From: CAWDPQ01 sp049642465
Lineage (GTDB): Bacteria; Acidobacteriota; Vicinamibacteria; Vicinamibacterales; 2-12-FULL-66-21
DNA length: 23,827 nt
Assembly (NCBI GenBank): GCA_049642465.1
Contig: JBAROV010000016.1
Span: forward strand, 1-23,827
Reading direction: 5' to 3'
Shown here: in pieces, positions 1 through 6,764 of the stretch
Layout of the letters: each line of letters begins with the position of its first letter
Position numbering within the stretch: the first letter of the stretch is position 1
The notes under the pieces: generated by a model
The model's database searches: none
Seen by the model: the letters and a program-made list of their open reading frames with translations, nothing else
What the model was told of the DNA's origin: nothing
Program-made: the position numbers and the translations under genes

Positions 1-3000
1 TCAGGACTCGCCGTCCGCTGAAGGAGCGTGGCGCCGCAACGGGAAGTGTCTCGTGCTGCTGCCCAAGCTGCCGCTCACGGATCGAGAAGAAGATGACTGG
101 CGTCACGATCAGCACGTGCAGGAGCGAAGAGATCATGCCGCCCAGCACAGGCGTCGCCAACGGTTTCATGACTTCCGCACCGACGCTTGTGCTCCACATG
201 ATCGGCAGCAACCCCGCGACGACGGTAGACACGGTCATCACTTTTGGCCGTAAACGGAGCAGCGCCCCTTCCATAACCGCATCACGCAACGCGGCACGTG
301 TGAGCGTGCCTCCGAGTTCGCGCCGCTTGCGTTCGACGGCCTCTTCGAGATAAATGACCATCACGACGCCCGTCTGCACGGCGGTCCCAAAAAGCGCGAT
401 AAAGCCTACCCAGACCGCGACCGAGAAGTTGTAGCCCAGCAGCCAGAGCAGGTACACGCCGCCGGTGAGGGCGAATGGGACCGCGAGCAGCACATGGGCC
501 GCCTCGACTGCCGACCCGTAGGTGAAGTACAGCAGGATGAAGATGATCAAGACGACGATCGGAATCACGATCTGCAGCCGATCGCGCGCGCGTTCCTGGT
601 TTTCCCAGCGTCCGCTCCAGCCGATGTAGTAGCCCGCCGGTAAGGTGACCTCGCGGGCGACGGTGGCGCGCGCCTCCTGCACGAATCCCCCGACGTCGCG
701 TCCCTGCACATTGAGCAGGACAGTGGCAAGCAGCAGACCGTTCTCGGAGGAAATCATGGCCGGCCCACGCGCGTGAGCGATGTGGGCGAGCTCGCCGAGC
801 GGGATCTGCGCACCACCTGGTGCGCTGACGAGCACTTGCGCCAACGCCTGCGGGTCTGCGCGAGCCTCTGGCCGGTAGCGCACGCGCACCGGGAATCGTG
901 AACGTCCCTCGATGGTGGTCGTCAGCACGGTCTCACCGACCGCGGTTTCGATCACTTGCTGCACCTCGCCGACGCCAATCCCGTATCGCGCGGCTGCCGC
1001 GCGATCCACGGCGATGTTCAAGTACTGGCCGCTGGTGACCTGCTCGGGATAGACGTTGCTCGACCCGGGGACCTTACGCACCGCTGCAGCCACTTGCCGC
1101 GCAAGCGCTTCGAGCCTCATCAAGTCAGTGCCGAAGATCTTGACGCCCACCTCGGACCGAATGCCGGTGGTCAGCATGTCGATGCGGTTGATGATGGGCA
1201 TCGTCCAGATGGGCGAGATGCCCGGCAGTTGCGCCGCGCGACTCATTTCGGCCCGTAGCCGGTCCACTGTCATCCCCGGCCGCCATTGGTCCCGCGGCTT
1301 GAGGTGGACCACCGTCTCCGTCATGTTCAACGGAGCGGGGTCGGTCGAGGTATCTGCTCGCGCCACCTTCGCGACTGCGAAAGCGACTTCTGGAAACGAC
1401 TCCAGAATCTCGTTCTGCTTCGCGGCGTTCTTCGTGTTCTCCTCCAGCGAGATGCTCGGATCCGCGATCGGCATGAACATCAGGTCGCCTTCGTTGAGTG
1501 GCGGCATGAACTCGCTCCCGATCCCTCGTGCAACAAACAGCGCGCCCGCGAAGAGCAGCGCCGCGATCCCAACCGTGATGAACCGACGTCGGAGTGCGGC
1601 TTCAAGCGCGGGTCGGTACACCCGCCGCAATCCCCGCATGACCGGGTTGTCGTCCTCCTTGTGAAACTTGCCCCCCAGTAGCAGGCTGCAGAGGACCGGG
1701 ACGAGCGTGACGGCGACGACGGTGGCCGCAAGGACCGCGAACGTCTTCGTGAAGGCGAGCGGATGGAACAGCTTGCCTTCCTGCCCCGTGAGTGCGAACA
1801 CGGGGATGAACGCCAGCAGAATGATGGCCATGGAGAAGAACACCGGCCGGCCCACGAGTCGCGTGGACTCCAGGACCGTTTCCCACACCCGGCGTCGGTC
1901 GCGAGGATCGACCGCGCGCTGCTCCAGGAAACGGAAGGCATTCTCGGTGACGACGATGCCGGCATCCACCAGGACACCGATCGCGATGGCAATACCCGCC
2001 AGGCTCATGATGTTTGACGAGATGCCGGCGTAGTACATGCCAAGAAAGGAAATGAGCACCGCCAACGGTAACGGAATCGTCACGATGAGAATGGACCGGA
2101 CGTGCATCAGGAAGACCACATGCGCGAGTGTCACCAGGACGATCTCTTCGACGAGCGCCCGCCGCAGGGTGTCGGCCGCCTGCTCTATGAGAGTGGACCG
2201 GTCGTAGAACGGCACGATCACGACGCCCTCAGGTAGTCCCGGCTGAATCTGGGCGATGCGTGCCTTCACAGCATCGATGACTTCCTTGGTATTCACGCCG
2301 GTGCGTGCGACGATGACACCGCCCACGGCTTCCTTCGATCCCTTGACCAACGACGCCACTCGAAACGCGTCGCCGATTTGCACATTCGCGATCTGCTCCA
2401 CGTACACCGGCGTCCCGTTCGAGGCGCCAATCACGATCCTCTTGATGTCCTCCACCGAAGCGATGAGCCCCACGCCGCGCACAATCAGCCAGGCGCCATT
2501 CGACTCCAGGACGTTGCCGCCGACGTTGAGATTGCTCTCCCGCACCGCCGAGACGACTGCGCTCAGTGGGATCGCGTATTGACGCAGGCGGTTGGGGTCG
2601 ACGTCTATCTGGTACTGCTGGACGTAGCCGCCCACGGATGCGACTTCGGCGACGCCTGGGACGGCATTGAGCTGGTAGCGGACGAACCAATCCTGCAAGC
2701 TGCGCAGGTCTCGAAGCGAGAGGGTCGGGCTTTCGAGCGTGTACCAAAAGACGTGACCCACGCCTGTGGCGTCAGGCCCCAGAATCGGAACCACACCAAC
2801 GGGTAAGGCATTCGCCACCAGGCTCATCCGCTCGAGTACGCGCGCCCGTGCGAAGTACAAGTCGACGTTGTCCTCGAAGACCGCGTAGATCATCGAGAAC
2901 CCGAATGCCGACTGCGACCGGACGACTCGCACACCGGCTAAGCCCTGCAGGCTCACGGTCATCGGATAGGTGATCTGATCCTCGACTTCCTGCGGGCTGT

Positions 3001-3166
3001 GTCCGGGCCAGTCGGTGAACACGATTACCTGGTTGTCGGAGAGATCCGGAATCGCATCAATCGGCGTGGCCTTCACCGCCCACCACCCCCACCCGGCGAG
3101 CGCGATGAAGAAGGCGATGATGATGAACCGGTTCCGCAGCGAGAGTTCGATGAGACGGTTGATCAT
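1..3166 (-). CDS. cusA: CusA-type copper/silver RND efflux pump, C-terminal tip beyond the window edge
   Basis: This is the inner-membrane proton-driven pump of a tripartite heavy-metal efflux complex, which works with a periplasmic adaptor and an outer-membrane channel. The ATG at 3166-3164 opens a frame of 1055 codons with no stop before the left edge. E. coli CusA is about 1047 residues, so very little is missing. The N-terminus (MINRLIELSLRNRF, then a hydrophobic helix and DAIPDLSDNQV) and the segments GPDATGVG, SLQDWF, VASVGG, VDAGIVVTENAF and TGQEGKLF are typical of the heavy-metal RND family. Methionines at about 565 (FMP), 615 (APLNM) and 664 (NRIDM) line up with the three Cu/Ag-binding methionines of CusA (M573, M623, M672). 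This favours monovalent copper or silver over Zn/Co. A GAGG lies about 10 nt before the start. The adaptor and channel genes are not in view. Family certain; metal specificity is inference. Confidence 0.93.
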   Translation of the reverse strand, partial: MINRLIELSLRNRFIIIAFFIALAGWGWWAVKATPIDAIPDLSDNQVIVFTDWPGHSPQEVEDQITYPMTVSLQGLAGVRVVRSQSAFGFSMIYAVFEDNVDLYFARARVLERMSLVANALPVGVVPILGPDATGVGHVFWYTLESPTLSLRDLRSLQDWFVRYQLNAVPGVAEVASVGGYVQQYQIDVDPNRLRQYAIPLSAVVSAVRESNLNVGGNVLESNGAWLIVRGVGLIASVEDIKRIVIGASNGTPVYVEQIANVQIGDAFRVASLVKGSKEAVGGVIVARTGVNTKEVIDAVKARIAQIQPGLPEGVVIVPFYDRSTLIEQAADTLRRALVEEIVLVTLAHVVFLMHVRSILIVTIPLPLAVLISFLGMYYAGISSNIMSLAGIAIAIGVLVDAGIVVTENAFRFLEQRAVDPRDRRRVWETVLESTRLVGRPVFFSMAIILLAFIPVFALTGQEGKLFHPLAFTKTFAVLAATVVAVTLVPVLCSLLLGGKFHKEDDNPVMRGLRRVYRPALEAALRRRFITVGIAALLFAGALFVARGIGSEFMPPLNEGDLMFMPIADPSISLEENTKNAAKQNEILESFPEVAFAVAKVARADTSTDPAPLNMTETVVHLKPRDQWRPGMTVDRLRAEMSRAAQLPGISPIWTMPIINRIDMLTTGIRSEVGVKIFGTDLMRLEALARQVAAAVRKVPGSSNVYPEQVTSGQYLNIAVDRAAAARYGIGVGEVQQVIETAVGETVLTTTIEGRSRFPVRVRYRPEARADPQALAQVLVSAPGGAQIPLGELAHIAHARGPAMISSENGLLLATVLLNVQGRDVGGFVQEARATVAREVTLPAGYYIGWSGRWENQERARDRLQIVIPIVVLIIFILLYFTYGSAVEAAHVLLAVPFALTGGVYLLWLLGYNFSVAVWVGFIALFGTAVQTGVVMVIYLEEAVERKRRELGGTLTRAALRDAVMEGALLRLRPKVMTVSTVVAGLLPIMWSTSVGAEVMKPLATPVLGGMISSLLHVLIVTPVIFFSIRERQLGQQHETLPVAAPRSFSGRRVL

Positions 3167-3251
3167 GGACGACAGACCTCGCACGCACGTCAGCGCGCAA
3201 CTCGGGCCAAGCCGCCAATATGGCGGCGGGACACACGGGTACTGTCGCGAC

Positions 3252-3671
3252 TTAGATCAGGAAGACGGAGAGGAGAACGTGCTTCGGAACCTGACCGACC
3301 GGGAGAGGCACGTGGGTACTCCACGCCTCGAACGATGGCGCCGCGATCGGCGCCAAGGTCGTGAGCGTGCTGGTCACTAATGCTGCCGACAGCGAAAGGG
3401 AGAAGGCGCCGGGGGACGGCGTCGAGTCGTTCCTGTCGGATGCCGCGCAGCAGCTGTCCGCCTGGGCCTGCGTGACAGCTCTCCCAGAGCCTGCGCCCGA
3501 TTCGGTGGACCCATGCATCGGACAGTCGCCACTGTTCGAGCAACAGGCCATACGCGCCTCGGGAGTCGCCTGCCAGCCTGCGCACTCGGCCCATCCAGCG
3601 GCGCCGAGCGTGATGGCGATGACCAGCGCCGCCGTGCGTCTGAACAGCAGTTGCACAACCCTAGGATGCAT
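3252..3671 (-). CDS. Small secreted Cys-rich protein upstream of cusA, putative metal binder
   Basis: A protein of about 139 residues if it starts at the ATG at 3671. The frame is also open from an ATG at 3680 and a GTG at 3710, and none has a clear ribosome binding site. An Arg-containing N-terminus is followed by a hydrophobic stretch (about residues 13-28, AALVIAITLGAAG), which suggests a signal peptide or anchor. The exported part holds two Cys clusters, MACCSNSGDCPMH (about residues 41-53) and DSCCAAS (about 72-78), then a hydrophobic segment and a C-terminus ending in LLSVFLI. Cys/Met/His clusters of this kind can bind soft metals. The gene lies 85 bp upstream of cusA on the same strand, so co-transcription and a role in periplasmic copper handling are plausible. 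No named family is recognised. Codon-phase GC and the position next to cusA support a real gene; the function is inference. Confidence 0.7.
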   Translation of the reverse strand: MHPRVVQLLFRRTAALVIAITLGAAGWAECAGWQATPEARMACCSNSGDCPMHGSTESGAGSGRAVTQAQADSCCAASDRNDSTPSPGAFSLSLSAALVTSTLTTLAPIAAPSFEAWSTHVPLPVGQVPKHVLLSVFLI

Positions 3672-3720
3672 CGCTGCCATACCAGTGTCAATGCAAGGCA
3701 GGGCGATCACACCGGGGGAC

Positions 3721-3806
3721 TTAGAACCGGGCAGGCCTCAGGAGTTGTGCGTTGCACGCCACGATCACAGTGCTCGCGGACATCGGGACCGTCAAAGAGC
3801 TGATCG
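3721..3806 (-). pseudogene. C-terminal remnant of a heavy-metal P-type ATPase
   Basis: The minus strand encodes a short open tail ending at TAA (3723-3721) that reads LTVPMSASTVIVACNAQLL followed by RPARF. This resembles the last transmembrane helix and tail of P1B-type metal ATPases, which commonly end with a Met-Ser-x-Ser-(S/T)-V-x-V-x-x-N-A-x-x-L-R pattern. Nothing of the catalytic core (DKTG, phosphatase or nucleotide-binding motifs) is present upstream. The similarity stops within about 15 bp of the inverted repeat at 3821-3834. The simplest reading is a copper-ATPase gene truncated by the insertion element or by a later deletion. The match is from memory of the family and only about 25 residues long, so the call is moderate. 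Confidence 0.45.
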
Positions 3807-3820
3807 GTCGTGAAGGACAC

Positions 3821-3834
3821 GGTAGTGGGTCAGT
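3821..3834 (+). repeat. 14-bp inverted repeat, distal end of the IS1-like remnant
   Basis: GGTAGTGGGTCAGT on the plus strand is repeated exactly, in inverted orientation, at 4439-4452. The bases that follow (TTGACCACC and on to TGACCC at 3848-3853) make a further GGGTCA/TGACCC inverted pair, as might be expected at a transposon end. Confidence 0.6.
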
Positions 3835-3873
3835 TTGACCACCACGTTGTGACCCGAGCGCCACATGACGACT

Positions 3874-4110
3874 TCATTGGCACGCCTCGGGCGGAGCCAT
3901 CGCGACACCTGCATTGGCAACTACAAACCAACACCCGGTGCTCTTGGTGTCCTTGATGAAAGCCGCCTGCGCGAAGTTGGCGCTCGCCAGCGTTACCTTC
4001 AATCGTGTCCGGTCGCTCTGAGCACTCATCGTCGGGGCAATCCAGCTGGTCGCCAAAGCGCCAAGGACCACACCGACAAGAATCCATCCGCTGCGTGTCA
4101 CATTCTTCAT
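3874..4110 (-). CDS. Small secreted protein with two cysteines, inside the IS remnant
   Basis: A 78-residue protein. An N-terminal signal-type segment (Lys/Arg, then WILVGVVLGALATSWIA, then SAQ) points to export. The mature part is about 47 residues and has only two cysteines (C60 and C77, the penultimate residue), which could form one disulfide. The start is well supported: GGAGG (4116-4120) sits five nucleotides before the ATG at 4110. The gene begins 19 nt after the stop of the transposase tail on the same strand and lies within the inverted repeats, so it may be a passenger of the element. Alternatively, it may be a host gene that gained a transposase fragment upstream. No family is recognised and no function is proposed. 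Confidence 0.72.
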   Translation of the reverse strand: MKNVTRSGWILVGVVLGALATSWIAPTMSAQSDRTRLKVTLASANFAQAAFIKDTKSTGCWFVVANAGVAMAPPEACQ

Positions 4111-4129
4111 GTTGTCCTCCCCCGTCTTG

Positions 4130-4439
4130 TTATTTCAGCAACGCAACGATTTCGTCAATGTTCCAAACGTGATCCGATACGCCCGCCTCCATCGCTGGCG
4201 TCACCCGCAACGTCTGATGGACACGCCCAAAGTTGTAATACATGAAGTATAGGGGCCACGGCTGCCGCGCGGTTCTCGACCTTCTTGCTGAAGGCGTTCG
4301 TCAGACGGGTGAATCGTCGCATGGACATCCGCATCGTGAGGTTCTGTCGCTCCACGTAGGACGTGGAAATGTGCTTCGGGTTGGGATCGCCGGTGACGTT
4401 CTCGACCTTGCAGCCAAGGCACACGGCGGGGCTGTACCA
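4130..4439 (-). pseudogene. IS1-like transposase, C-terminal fragment with a frameshift
   Basis: The minus strand reads YSPAVCLGC, then GDPNPKHISTSYVERQNLTM and RMSMRRFTRLTNAFSKKVEN, a block typical of the C-terminal half of IS1-family transposases. At the run GGGG (plus strand, 4252-4255) the frame is lost. Removing one base restores AVALYFMYYNFGRVHQTLRV followed by TPAMEAGV and an end at TAA (4132-4130). The lesion is therefore a single +1 insertion in a homopolymer, or a sequencing error at that spot. Everything upstream of the Tyr-Ser-Pro block is missing, including the N-terminal zinc-binding/HTH region and the first catalytic acidic residues. The gene is non-functional either way. Confidence 0.85.
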
Positions 4440-4452
4440 CTGACCCACTACC
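4439..4452 (-). repeat. 14-bp inverted repeat, proximal end of the IS1-like remnant
   Basis: This is the exact reverse complement of 3821-3834. Its inner edge runs straight into transposase codons, which marks the internal deletion point. Its bases also contain the TAG stop (4450-4448) that ends the upstream RND remnant. Confidence 0.6.
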
Positions 4453-4580
4453 CAATACGCCCGATTACATCGCGCCAGTCGTCGCGCGCGCCAGCGCGGG
4501 CCGGCCCGGATCGCTCGTACAGAACCGGGACCACCACCATGTTGAGAGCCGTCGAGCTGAGAAGGCCCAACGTGATTCGC
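4448..4580 (-). pseudogene. C-terminal remnant of a second heavy-metal RND pump
   Basis: The minus strand carries ITLGLLSSTALNMVVVPVLY, then ERSGPARAG and a short tail ending at TAG. Gly-Leu-(I/L)-Ser-Ser-Thr-x-L-N-x-x-V-x-P-x-L-Y is the hallmark of the last transmembrane helix of CzcA/CusA-type RND pumps. The sequence immediately upstream no longer resembles the preceding loop (usually RPLA-x-V-x-x-GG), so only about 40 codons survive. The stop codon falls inside the 14-bp inverted repeat, so the native tail was probably replaced at the element junction. This is distinct from the nearly complete cusA at 1-3166, whose own C-terminus is still present. Confidence 0.55.
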
Positions 4581-4674
4581 GAATGCGAAACGCCGGGATC
4601 AGCCGAAGATGTCGTCACGGCAACCTGGGGCGGGATCTCGTCTCGCGCGGCCGCGTCATACTGGGAGGACTCAC

Positions 4675-4697
4675 ATCGCGGGTCATATGCTCGCGAT
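4675..4697. promoter_or_regulatory. Candidate operator dyad ahead of the F420 reductase-like gene
   Basis: ATCGCG (4675-4680) and CGCGAT (4692-4697) form a perfect 6-bp dyad around an AT-richer 11-bp centre containing CATATG. It lies 20 bp upstream of the start at 4718. The spacing fits a dimeric repressor site, but no regulator gene is adjacent and the dyad is short. Confidence 0.25.
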
Positions 4698-4717
4698 CCC
4701 ATAACCGGAGCACATTG

Positions 4718-5365
4718 ATGAGCACCATGGGATTGATTGGCGCAGGGCACATCGGCAGCCAGGTCGCCAGGCTCGCCGTCAAGCACGGGTACGATGTCGT
4801 CATCAGCAACTCTCGCGGGCCTAAGACGCTGACGGAGCTCGTCGCGGAGCTGGGCCCGCGTGCACGTGCGGCCACGCCGAGTGAAGCCGCGGCGGCCGGC
4901 GACATCGTCATCGTCACGGTTCCGCTGAAGAACTACCGGCAGGTGCCCGTGGCGCCGCTGGCGGGGAAGATCGTGATCGACACGAACAACTACTATCCCG
5001 AGCGCGACGGGCACATTCCGGAGCTCGACAACGAATCGACCACCACCTCAGAGCTTCTCCAGGCGCATCTTCCGACGTCCCGGGTCGTGAAGGCGTTCAA
5101 TCATATCTACGCGTCGCAGATCACGACCGACGGGCGACCCGCTGGCGCGAAGGACCGGCGTGCGCTGGCGATTGCCGGCGATGACGCCGCGGCAAAGGAG
5201 ACGGTCACCCGTTTGCTCGACGAGTTCGGGTTCGATACCGTCGACATCGGGCCACTGAGCGCGAGCTGGCGCATTCAACGCGATACGCCCGGCTACGGTC
5301 CCCGCCGAAACGCGGAGCAGCTGCGTCAGGATCTGGCGGCGGCAAAGCGGCCGCCTCGCGGCTAG
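4718..5365 (+). CDS. NADPH-dependent F420 reductase-like oxidoreductase
   Basis: A 215-residue protein from the ATG at 4718, set by GGAG (4707-4710) seven nucleotides upstream. The frame is open further upstream but without family similarity. The N-terminus MSTMGLIGAGHIGSQVARLA is a Rossmann GxGxxG loop (G8, G10, G13). The SNSRGP motif after the second strand is the NADP 2'-phosphate-binding signature of F420:NADP oxidoreductases and related proteins (Pfam F420_oxidored). DTNNYYPERDG and VVKAFNHIYASQI further match the short, single-domain members seen in bacteria. Members transfer hydride between NADPH and F420 or another small substrate. Whether this organism makes F420 cannot be told here. 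The gene stands alone and converges with the radical SAM gene. Confidence 0.85.
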   Translation: MSTMGLIGAGHIGSQVARLAVKHGYDVVISNSRGPKTLTELVAELGPRARAATPSEAAAAGDIVIVTVPLKNYRQVPVAPLAGKIVIDTNNYYPERDGHIPELDNESTTTSELLQAHLPTSRVVKAFNHIYASQITTDGRPAGAKDRRALAIAGDDAAAKETVTRLLDEFGFDTVDIGPLSASWRIQRDTPGYGPRRNAEQLRQDLAAAKRPPRG

Positions 5366-5399
5366 GCCCGCGGCACGGACGAGTCACGCACCGCGCCGG

Positions 5400-6764
5400 T
5401 TACGACACTGGCTGCAGGGGAATGTAGCGGCGCATCGCCTGTTGCCGCGAGTCCGCCAGGTAGTACATCGCGATCGTTTCCGGCAGGTTCCATTTCAGCT
5501 CGGAACAATCGCCGTGGGTCAGCGGCCCCTCCTGTTTCATGGCGATGTGCGCGCATCCGGAATGGCACTGCGGCAGGGTCTTGCACTCCACGCAGTCGGT
5601 GAGGCGGAAGGGCGACCATGATGTCCACCGCTCCAGCTCCGCCTGCATCGCCGGCGTCTGCTCGTCGCTGACGATGTCGTACACGGCTCGCTCCGGTGTG
5701 GTCACGTCGTTCCAGCACTTGAACAGGCGCCCCTCCGGGGTGACGACCCAACCGCGAGGATCATCCGCGATGCACATCCCTGTGCGCGACACGGGCAAGG
5801 CAACGGTTCCGTAGCCGCGCTCCATTGCGGCCAGGCGCAGCCGCACATTCAACTGCGACCATTCGTTGCCGGCCAGGCAGTGCCCCGCCGTGTCGGCGCA
5901 GACGTCCGTGTACGCCGTCACCGGCGCAAAGTACACCTGGACACGCCCACGCAGATCGGCAGCGTCGAGCTGATCGAACAATGCCGTCACTTCGTCCGCG
6001 TTACGACGGTCGGTGTTGACGCGAACCGAAAAGCGAAGCCGCGGGTCGGCGGCACGAAGATGGTCGAGGATGCGATCGAAGGTGGACTGCCCGCCCGCGA
6101 GCGGGCGCCGTTCGTTGTGCCGTGCCCGCGGGCCGTCGAGCGTGACTTGCGCGGATTCGACCCCGAGATCGACGAGACGGGTGCTGATCTCACGTGTCAG
6201 GAGCGACCCGTTCGTGATGATGTGCGCCGAGTAGGTGTCCTCCGGCACGAGCGCGCGCAAGCGCGGCGTCAGCCGCTCGATGACGTCGAAGCCGAGCAGC
6301 GGCTCGCCGCCAAACCAGGTCACGAAGAGTGAGCTCACGGCCGGCTGCTGGCGGTTCAGGAATGCGATCAGGCGATCCTGCACCTCCGCCGCCATCAGCC
6401 TGCCGACGTGGTGCTGGTAGCAGTAGGTGCAACGGAAATTGCAGTTGACCGTCGGACAGATGGTGAGCGACATCGACCCGACATTGGGATCGTGCGCGCG
6501 CGTCCTGCGGGCTTCGAGCAGCGAGAGCTCGTCCCAGGCTTCCGGAATCAGGATTCCCTGATCGATCAGGACCTGTTTCGCCTCGGCGAGAACGGGCGCG
6601 TCGCCGTTTGGATCGGCTAGCAGGACTTCTGCGAAATCGCGGGTCGACCCGGTGACCTCGACAAGGCGCCCCGCGAGACCGCCATAGAGCAGCAACGTGT
6701 CGACGTCCTCGAGCGTGACACGCGTGACGTAGCGCGACACCTTCAGGCGAGCGGCAGTACTCAC
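5400..6764 (-). CDS. Radical SAM/SPASM peptide maturase
   Basis: A 454-residue protein. Residues 1-98 form a small N-terminal domain typical of peptide maturases (LLLYGGLAGRLVEV and ALIDQGILIP-like segments). The radical SAM core carries the SAM-binding [4Fe-4S] motif C108-x3-C112-x2-C115 within NCNFRCTYCYQ, GGEP at 152-155, and TLDGP at 208-212. The C-terminal SPASM domain is complete: C331, C350 (after G345), C391-x2-C394-x5-C400-x3-C404 and C420, enough for two auxiliary clusters. Such enzymes install thioether, C-C or epimer modifications on peptides, or oxidise Cys/Ser in sulfatases. No sulfatase is nearby. Instead, its GTG start overlaps the TGA stop of the Cys-ladder protein gene (GTGA), which argues that that protein is its substrate. 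The chemistry is not predictable from sequence. Confidence 0.93.
   Translation of the reverse strand: MSTAARLKVSRYVTRVTLEDVDTLLLYGGLAGRLVEVTGSTRDFAEVLLADPNGDAPVLAEAKQVLIDQGILIPEAWDELSLLEARRTRAHDPNVGSMSLTICPTVNCNFRCTYCYQHHVGRLMAAEVQDRLIAFLNRQQPAVSSLFVTWFGGEPLLGFDVIERLTPRLRALVPEDTYSAHIITNGSLLTREISTRLVDLGVESAQVTLDGPRARHNERRPLAGGQSTFDRILDHLRAADPRLRFSVRVNTDRRNADEVTALFDQLDAADLRGRVQVYFAPVTAYTDVCADTAGHCLAGNEWSQLNVRLRLAAMERGYGTVALPVSRTGMCIADDPRGWVVTPEGRLFKCWNDVTTPERAVYDIVSDEQTPAMQAELERWTSWSPFRLTDCVECKTLPQCHSGCAHIAMKQEGPLTHGDCSELKWNLPETIAMYYLADSRQQAMRRYIPLQPVS

Larger units (their letters stand above)
3821..4452. mobile_element. Remnant of an IS1-like insertion element carrying a small secreted-protein gene
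   Basis: A 632-bp segment is bounded by perfect 14-bp inverted repeats (3821-3834 and 4439-4452). Inside, read on the minus strand, are the 3' part of an IS1-like transposase, a gap of 19 nt, and a 78-residue secreted-protein gene. The left repeat abuts transposase codon sequence directly, so the 5' half of the transposase has been deleted. The transposase tail also carries a +1 frameshift, so the element cannot move by itself. No target-site duplication is evident around the repeats. The repeats could instead be a coincidence of a rearrangement, but their position at the edges of both flanking gene remnants favours true element ends. Confidence 0.55.

Noticed and set aside
3660..3710. A CueR- or CopY-type operator ahead of the Cys-rich gene (TGCAT/ATGCA symmetry, TTGACA)
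   Set aside because: The symmetry extends only about five bases at each side and no -10 lies at proper spacing from TTGACA.
4583..4717. An N-terminal extension of the F420 reductase-like protein
   Set aside because: The added residues have no family similarity, and a good ribosome binding site sits at the internal ATG (4718).
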